Shown here: positions 59,250-64,000 of the stretch, piece after piece
Position numbering within the stretch: the first letter of the stretch is position 1
How the letters are laid out: each line of letters opens with the position of its first letter
Source of the DNA: Pseudomonas trivialis
Lineage (GTDB): Bacteria > Pseudomonadota > Gammaproteobacteria > Pseudomonadales > Pseudomonadaceae
Direction of reading: 5' to 3'
Assembly: GCF_001439805.1 (NCBI RefSeq)
Contig: NZ_JYLK01000009.1
Coordinates: forward strand, 1-64,000
Length of the DNA stretch: 64,000 nucleotides
Program-made: the position numbers and the translations under genes
The notes under the pieces: model-generated
The model's input: only the letters and a program-made list of their open reading frames with translations
Database searches by the model: none
What the model was told of the DNA's origin: nothing

Positions 59250-62228
59250 TCAGGAGACTTTCAGGTCGATGAATAGGTCCGTCATATTCGGAGGTTGAAT
59301 AACGGACGTCTCAGTGTTAACCGGAGCATCATCCACGAGAACCCCTGTTGCACCGGTTAACTCAGAGATACCGCGAATGGGTCGGCTTGCTTCGTAGGTG
59401 AATACATGGTCACTGCCCACTCGTACAATCCATTTTTGTTGAGGGTCAAGCGCTTGATCTTTCTCGATCACTTTGCTCGCGTAATAGTTCATGTTTTTGA
59501 GCCGTGTGGTTTTCTTCTCTACCGAAGGCACATCGATTGCTTTAATACGAATGCCGTTTTTTCGCAGGGTCAGAAGCAGTTCTCTGTTGGTATAGATCCC
59601 ATGTTTACTGTGGGCAAGATCAATTAATTTTAAATTTTTACGCAGCGCCGGGGAGAACTCCCCCGAATCGAAAAACCTGTCAAGATCAGGCTGCAGCGCA
59701 TGTTCAAACCCTTCCGAGTACAACACACGGACACCGTTTTTTCTAAACACCGCTGCATGATCAATCAGGATTTTCAATCCTGCTGACTGGGAGTGATCCT
59801 CGCCGATAATCATGCCGGATGATTTTTGATAAATAGTATCGATCACCTTGGCGGGCGATGCATTTTTATGGATTGTCGAGAGTGCAGGCCTGGGTTTGGT
59901 TTTTGCCGTCTTATGAAAACTTTCAGCGTCTTTTTTTAACTGGTTATCGATTTTGGTGATCGCCTTCGACGTCGAAGAGGTTCCATCGGCAGGGTAATCG
60001 TAGGCGCCGGGGTCAAACGGTTGACCTTGTGAGTTGCCCCACTTCCACGGCAGTTTTATACCCCCCGGGCCACTGAGCGGCTCCCAGCCTTTGCCTCCCG
60101 TGTATTGCACATTCATCACAGCCTTTTCAGTGAGCGGGTCGATGACCTGGGCGTAACCATTTCTCAGCTTGAACTTGGCATCGATTTCAAATACCTCATG
60201 GGTCCCGTCATTATTGGCAAGTCGAATAAGCCATTGGTCCTTGCCGTGAGGTCCTTTGACTTGATAGATGCCCATCGCATTGGGCGTTACGCCCTCTATT
60301 CGTCGCTCACCGTCTGTGACGATAGAGTCACCGATACTGTGCCATTGCGAGGGACGTAGCCGGTTTGCAGGCCATTCGGAGACGCGCGGAGGACTTGGCG
60401 CGGGGCTGTTGGGTGCGGATTCCAATGCACCTGTTACTTCGCTTGCGGCACCTTTGTCACCGTCGAAAAATTTCCCGGCACGCGGTGTCGCTACCAGTAC
60501 TGCGTTGAGAACGCCGTTTAGAATTTGTTCGTTGCCATTTGCTTTGCCATGCCTGTTGTTGTCAACGCCGATGGCTGCTGTGATTACCCCGCTCGCCAAA
60601 TAATAAGCATCTATTGCCAGCGCGACTTCGGGCACAACGAGCGCCAGCGGCGTGAGGAATAACGCTATTTTTGCAACCTTTTCGAGGCCGGAAAGTAGCT
60701 TCTCTTTCCGGTAGTCCCTGTCGCTGGTTATTTTGAAATCACCGTCCGCGTAAGCGCGACTTTTCTGGCGTCTTGCGACTTCATCAAACGGCAACTTACT
60801 CGGTGCTGTGGTGATATATGTCTGTGGGTCCCAGAAGCCGCTGAACGCCCGATGGTCATAGGACAACAATCCGCCTGGGGTCTCGCGCTTTTGCGGCCAA
60901 GTGCCGAGCCCGGCCATGGTTTCGTCTGCACCTGCACGCCCGATGCCGTTAGGTCTGTCTTTCAGGGCAACGTGCGTGGCCAGGGCTGCGCGTCTGACCG
61001 GATCGGCCATTTGAGCGGCGAGCCCTGTCTTCATTTCAGCCTGGCTATTGAACGTGTGAAAAAACGGGGAAGAACTCCCCGGTTCATAAACCAAGGTGAG
61101 CGCAGGCAACTTATTGCCGTTGGCGTCGAAGCTCACCCGATTGTCGGTTATGTAAATCAGGTCGGTGGATTCATAGTTTCCAATCTTCAGCAATCCCACT
61201 TCAATACCAGGATCCTTCGGCGGGTTTTTTAGAAGATCCTCAAACTTGATGTCCGGCCATGACGCCTGATTGCCGGATAAGCCAGCAGCCAGCATGGCAA
61301 GTTCGAGGCCTTGTGGGGGCAGGCTGCCTTGCTGATGCTGAGTCATCGCTGCTTTAACAAAAGACGCTTTGGCCAGCGCTGGATATTTTTCCTGATGGGC
61401 TGTCCAGAACTCGTCCAGAAAATGCTCATAAGGCTGTTGATAGTCCGCGTCCCAGATCAGTTCTTTAAACTCGGTGGGCGTGATTGAACGTTGGTTTGCG
61501 GCGTTATAAACCAGCGCGGTCGAGTCTGCGGGCGCCTGGTAAATACCCTGATAAGTATGCGTGATATCAGCTTTTTCGCGGCCAGGGTTAAAACGGCTGA
61601 AAAAATCGAACGTGCCCGGTGCATGAGTCGTCAACTCGGGTTTGACGATGACGTCAGGTCCTCCCTCAAAGAAAGGGAGGGGAAAGCCACTCCCCTTGGG
61701 CGTGTCTTGTGCATTGGTGATGAGCGCTTGTGTCAGGGAGATTCTTTTTAAAATGTTTGCGGGGTAAGGCCTTTCTCCTGTGGCGTTGTAGTCAAAAGTG
61801 ACGAGAAACGTTTTATCAGGATCTATATTCCATTTTTCCTTTTCGGCAGGGGTCGTTGCCTTCTCTGCCATCTGCGCAAACGTTTTTTTTAAAAAAATTG
61901 AAGCTTCCTGATCAACGCTTTTGAAGGCGTCGGAAATTTTCTTTGTGACGGGGTCAATGTTGATATTGAGTCCCAAGTCGATGGGCACCGGAAGCTTCTC
62001 ACCTGTACCAACGTTTTTGCCCGGATCAGGATTGACGCTGACTTCCTCAAACCCACCCCCTGGCGCTGCTTTGACCTCCTGTACCAGCTCCTGATCCTTG
62101 GACGGGCTGGAATCGATTGCGCGTTTAGCCCGCCCAATTGCGAGTGTCTGATTATCTTGGCTTTCAGGAGGCAGTATTGGCGCTGTCGAAGGGGGCAAGG
62201 GGGTATAAAACGGGTGACTGATTTGCAT
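59250..62228 (-). CDS. Large toxin-like protein (dermonecrotic/effector family)
   Basis: A 992-residue protein of the big Pseudomonas toxin-like class. Residues 1-100 are Pro/Ser-rich and disordered; 100-500 form a helical region that recalls TcdA/TcdB pore-forming or dermonecrotic-toxin translocation parts. A hydrophobic hairpin (IALFLTPLALVVPEVALAID, about 560-580) follows. The C-terminal 210 residues start near MIIGEDHSQSAGLKILIDHA and include LYSEGFEHALQPDLDRFFDS and WIVRVGSDHVFTYEASRPI, the pattern of ChaN/EreA/Tiki-like metal hydrolases. ATG 62228 starts MQISHPFYTPLPPS. It has no signal peptide and no adjacent secretion gene, so the export route is unknown. Confidence 0.6.
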   Translation of the reverse strand: MQISHPFYTPLPPSTAPILPPESQDNQTLAIGRAKRAIDSSPSKDQELVQEVKAAPGGGFEEVSVNPDPGKNVGTGEKLPVPIDLGLNINIDPVTKKISDAFKSVDQEASIFLKKTFAQMAEKATTPAEKEKWNIDPDKTFLVTFDYNATGERPYPANILKRISLTQALITNAQDTPKGSGFPLPFFEGGPDVIVKPELTTHAPGTFDFFSRFNPGREKADITHTYQGIYQAPADSTALVYNAANQRSITPTEFKELIWDADYQQPYEHFLDEFWTAHQEKYPALAKASFVKAAMTQHQQGSLPPQGLELAMLAAGLSGNQASWPDIKFEDLLKNPPKDPGIEVGLLKIGNYESTDLIYITDNRVSFDANGNKLPALTLVYEPGSSSPFFHTFNSQAEMKTGLAAQMADPVRRAALATHVALKDRPNGIGRAGADETMAGLGTWPQKRETPGGLLSYDHRAFSGFWDPQTYITTAPSKLPFDEVARRQKSRAYADGDFKITSDRDYRKEKLLSGLEKVAKIALFLTPLALVVPEVALAIDAYYLASGVITAAIGVDNNRHGKANGNEQILNGVLNAVLVATPRAGKFFDGDKGAASEVTGALESAPNSPAPSPPRVSEWPANRLRPSQWHSIGDSIVTDGERRIEGVTPNAMGIYQVKGPHGKDQWLIRLANNDGTHEVFEIDAKFKLRNGYAQVIDPLTEKAVMNVQYTGGKGWEPLSGPGGIKLPWKWGNSQGQPFDPGAYDYPADGTSSTSKAITKIDNQLKKDAESFHKTAKTKPRPALSTIHKNASPAKVIDTIYQKSSGMIIGEDHSQSAGLKILIDHAAVFRKNGVRVLYSEGFEHALQPDLDRFFDSGEFSPALRKNLKLIDLAHSKHGIYTNRELLLTLRKNGIRIKAIDVPSVEKKTTRLKNMNYYASKVIEKDQALDPQQKWIVRVGSDHVFTYEASRPIRGISELTGATGVLVDDAPVNTETSVIQPPNMTDLFIDLKVS

Positions 62229-62435
62229 GGCTGGAGGCTCTGGGCATGTCGCGGCGTTGGATTGCACCTTCTGTGGTATTGGGGTAGGTAAAGTTCCAGT
62301 GCCAAGTAGCCCTTTTCGCTCCTTTGGCACTATGAGATATCGCTCTGCGCGCAGCCGGGTCTGGAAAAGGGCCGCCCAGCTTGGCTGGTGAGTCGATCCA
62401 TTCGTTCTGCCAGCCTGTAAACGACTTGACGGTGA
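62229..62435. other. Intergenic region upstream of the toxin-like gene
   Basis: No gene. It carries the promoter of the toxin-like gene and a low-GC strip around 62330-62345. Confidence 0.4.
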
Positions 62436-63674
62436 TCAATTGCTTGGTTCTTCCTTGGGCACATGCATCCGGTCCCGATTGGCCAAGGTCGGGAACAGTT
62501 TTATCCACACCCCGGTCACCACCAGCGTGCCGATCCCGCCCATCACCACGGCGGGCACGGTGCCGAACCAGTGGGCGGTAATGCCCGATTCAAATTCGCC
62601 CAGCTGATTCGACGCGCCGATAAACAGACCGTTGACCGCGCTGACGCGTCCGCGCATTTCATCCGGGGTTTCCAGTTGCACGAACGAAGCGCGAATGACC
62701 ATGCTGATCATGTCCGCCGCGCCCAGCACCACCAGCACCGCCAGGGAAAACCAGAACGAGGTGGACAGGCCGAAGGCAATGGTCGCCACGCCAAACACCC
62801 CCACGGCGGTGAACATCACGCGGCCCACCTTGCGGTCGACCGAGAACCGCGCCAGCCACAACGACATCAACAGCGCGCCCACCGCCGGTGCCGAGCGCAA
62901 CAGGCCCAGGCCCCAGGGGCCGGTCAGCAAAATGTCCCTGGCGAACACCGGCAGCAACGCGGTGGCACCCCCCAGCAGCACGGCAAACAGGTCGAGGGAG
63001 ATCGCGCCGAGGATGTCCGGGCGGCTGCGGATAAAACGGATGCCGGCCAGCAACGAATCCAGCGTGGCCTTGCCTTTGTTCAGCGGCGTCTGGCGGGCGG
63101 GCAGGTTGAGCATCAACACGCAGGCGATGAGGTACAGCACCACGGTGGGGCCGTACACCCAGACGCTGCCGAATGCGTAAAGCAGACCGCCGAGTGCCGG
63201 GGCGACGATGGTGGCCAGTTGCTGGGCCGACTGCGACGAGGCCACCGCCCTCGGAAACAACGCGCTGGGCACGATGCTCGGCAACAGCGCCTGGGTGGTG
63301 GGCTGTTCAAACGAGCGGGCAGCGCCAAGCAGGAAGGCAAGGATAAAGATCATCTCGCGGGTCACGTGGCCGGTCAGGCCGCCGATGGCCAGGGACAGCG
63401 CGATCAAGGCCTGCACGGTCTGGCAGATGGCCGCAACCCTGCGCCGCTCATAACGATCGGCCACATGCCCGGTGTGCAGCATGAACAGCACGCGCGGTAC
63501 AAACTCCACCAGACCGACCAGGCCCAAGTCGAGCACGTTGCCGGTGAGTTGATAGAGGTTCCAGCCGATGGCTACGGTGAGCATCTGAAAGCCGCTGGCG
63601 GTGAAGATTCGCGCCAGCCAGAACGCGATGAAAGGACGGTGATGACGTAACAGCAACGCGGGTTCACTGGGCAT
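62436..63674 (-). CDS. MFS transporter, EntS-like efflux type
   Basis: A 412-residue permease with twelve membrane segments, MFS_3 branch (EntS, multidrug and siderophore exporters). Signatures: HRPFIAFWLARIFTASGFQM at the start, LGLVGLVEFVPRVLFMLHTG and HVADRYERRRV (motif A-like, between segments 2 and 3) and DEMRGRVSAVNGLFIGASNQ near the end. The substrate is not known. It reads toward the toxin-like gene on the same strand, with a 207-base gap. Confidence 0.8.
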   Translation of the reverse strand: MPSEPALLLRHHRPFIAFWLARIFTASGFQMLTVAIGWNLYQLTGNVLDLGLVGLVEFVPRVLFMLHTGHVADRYERRRVAAICQTVQALIALSLAIGGLTGHVTREMIFILAFLLGAARSFEQPTTQALLPSIVPSALFPRAVASSQSAQQLATIVAPALGGLLYAFGSVWVYGPTVVLYLIACVLMLNLPARQTPLNKGKATLDSLLAGIRFIRSRPDILGAISLDLFAVLLGGATALLPVFARDILLTGPWGLGLLRSAPAVGALLMSLWLARFSVDRKVGRVMFTAVGVFGVATIAFGLSTSFWFSLAVLVVLGAADMISMVIRASFVQLETPDEMRGRVSAVNGLFIGASNQLGEFESGITAHWFGTVPAVVMGGIGTLVVTGVWIKLFPTLANRDRMHVPKEEPSN

Positions 63675-63993
63675 CGGAGAGGCTGGCCGGAGCTTGAGGG
63701 AACGGTGAGATTATCATCAAGCTGTAACAAGTAGTTGCAAGAACGGCAGTGAGGCAGCCTGTCACGCGTCAATCGACCACACGGCCACTGACACAAAATA
63801 GGACTACTCTTTTACCAATGCTTGATCCAGATCAAACCCCGCGTCGGGATTGGGTCTGGAGGCCGCAAGGCCAGAATCCCTGCGTGGCTGGCAATAAAAA
63901 GAAACGAATTGAAATTCGCCACACTCCATATCCGTGGGGGCATTGGGTGCAGGCTCCTGCCCGCAGCCGGTATTACCTGACAGAGGAAAACTT
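63675..63993. other. Promoter region of the next gene, with ANR box and GNRA hairpin
   Basis: No gene. It holds the ANR/FNR box at 63825-63838, a hairpin CTGG-GGCC-GCAA-GGCC-AG (63858-63875) and a ribosome site GAGGAAA at 63983. Confidence 0.6.
63825..63838. promoter_or_regulatory. ANR/FNR binding site
   Basis: TTGATCCAGATCAA is a full match to TTGAT-N4-ATCAA, the binding site for ANR (the Pseudomonas FNR). It lies 156 bases before the start codon of the gene at the window end. ANR represses cioAB and activates denitrification and cbb3-2 oxidase genes under low oxygen. Confidence 0.75.
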
Positions 63994-64000
63994 ATGTTCG
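63994..64000 (+). CDS. Start of a gene cut by the window end, possibly cioA
   Basis: Only ATG TTC G is present, after GAGGAAAACTT. The first residues (Met-Phe-...) and the ANR box upstream fit cioA, the cyanide-insensitive oxidase subunit that begins MFGLEALDLARIQF in pseudomonads. Two codons are far too few for certainty. Confidence 0.3.

Overview
The window is chromosomal DNA of a fluorescent Pseudomonas, most likely of the P. fluorescens group. The evidence is the high GC content with strong Pseudomonas codon bias in most genes, the housekeeping set (aidB-type dehydrogenase, amn, rluE, hrpB, fieF, rhlE, tesB, trmA), a quinate/shikimate catabolic cluster, and many copies of the GTGGGAG...CTCCCAC intergenic hairpin and REP-like repeats typical of these bacteria.

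Layout. 1-121 is the tail of an ISL3-type transposase. 241-10119 is core genome: AidB-like dehydrogenase, AMP nucleosidase, RluE, an Lrp-family regulator, a DUF6515 exported protein, a cation efflux pump, a lipoprotein and the helicase HrpB. About 10120-29165 is a genomic island inserted just behind hrpB. It opens with four tightly packed genes: three tyrosine-recombinase-type proteins and a small coiled-coil protein, an arrangement like the recombinase modules of GMT, RIT and Tn554-type elements. Its cargo is a Gabija-type anti-phage pair (OLD nuclease plus a compact UvrD helicase), a compact four-gene nucleotide-metabolism operon on the minus strand, an EACC1-like small gene, small exported proteins, an IS66 remnant, an unidentified AT-rich gene and, near the right edge, five 23-bp iterons. 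29172-45031 is again core (EEP phosphatase, YciC, DUF2076, NYN, DnaQ-like exonuclease, EamA exporter, RhlE, flavoprotein, histone-deacetylase-like protein, GNAT, TesB, HAD, hydrolase, YpfJ peptidase), with a small accessory patch at 34127-34946. 45217-51872 is an EamA transporter followed by a quinate/shikimate catabolic cluster: MFS transporter, quiC, TetR regulator, shikimate dehydrogenase, aroQ. 52075-64000 holds trmA, a purine permease, a PaoABC-like molybdenum hydroxylase, a large toxin-like protein, an MFS efflux protein and the first codons of what is probably cioA.

The most interesting object is the minus-strand operon 21305-24587: a P-loop nucleotide kinase, a kinase::adenylosuccinate-synthetase fusion, a DUF7002-like protein with an ART-like look, and a Nudix hydrolase. 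The synthetase domain has Ser where PurA has its catalytic Asp (GSEGKG instead of GDEGKG). This is the change I associate with phage PurZ, which uses dGMP instead of IMP to start 2-aminoadenine synthesis. A PurZ-like enzyme fused to a kinase and grouped with a second kinase and a Nudix enzyme inside a defence island suggests an undescribed modified-purine defence or conflict system.

In the catabolic cluster the gene order gives a route: AroQ converts dehydroquinate to dehydroshikimate, the dehydrogenase feeds shikimate to the same compound, and QuiC turns it into protocatechuate. A 15-base sequence upstream of quiC equals the PcaR operator as I remember it from P. putida, and a palindromic relative lies upstream of aroQ. 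The cluster therefore looks tied to the beta-ketoadipate regulon.
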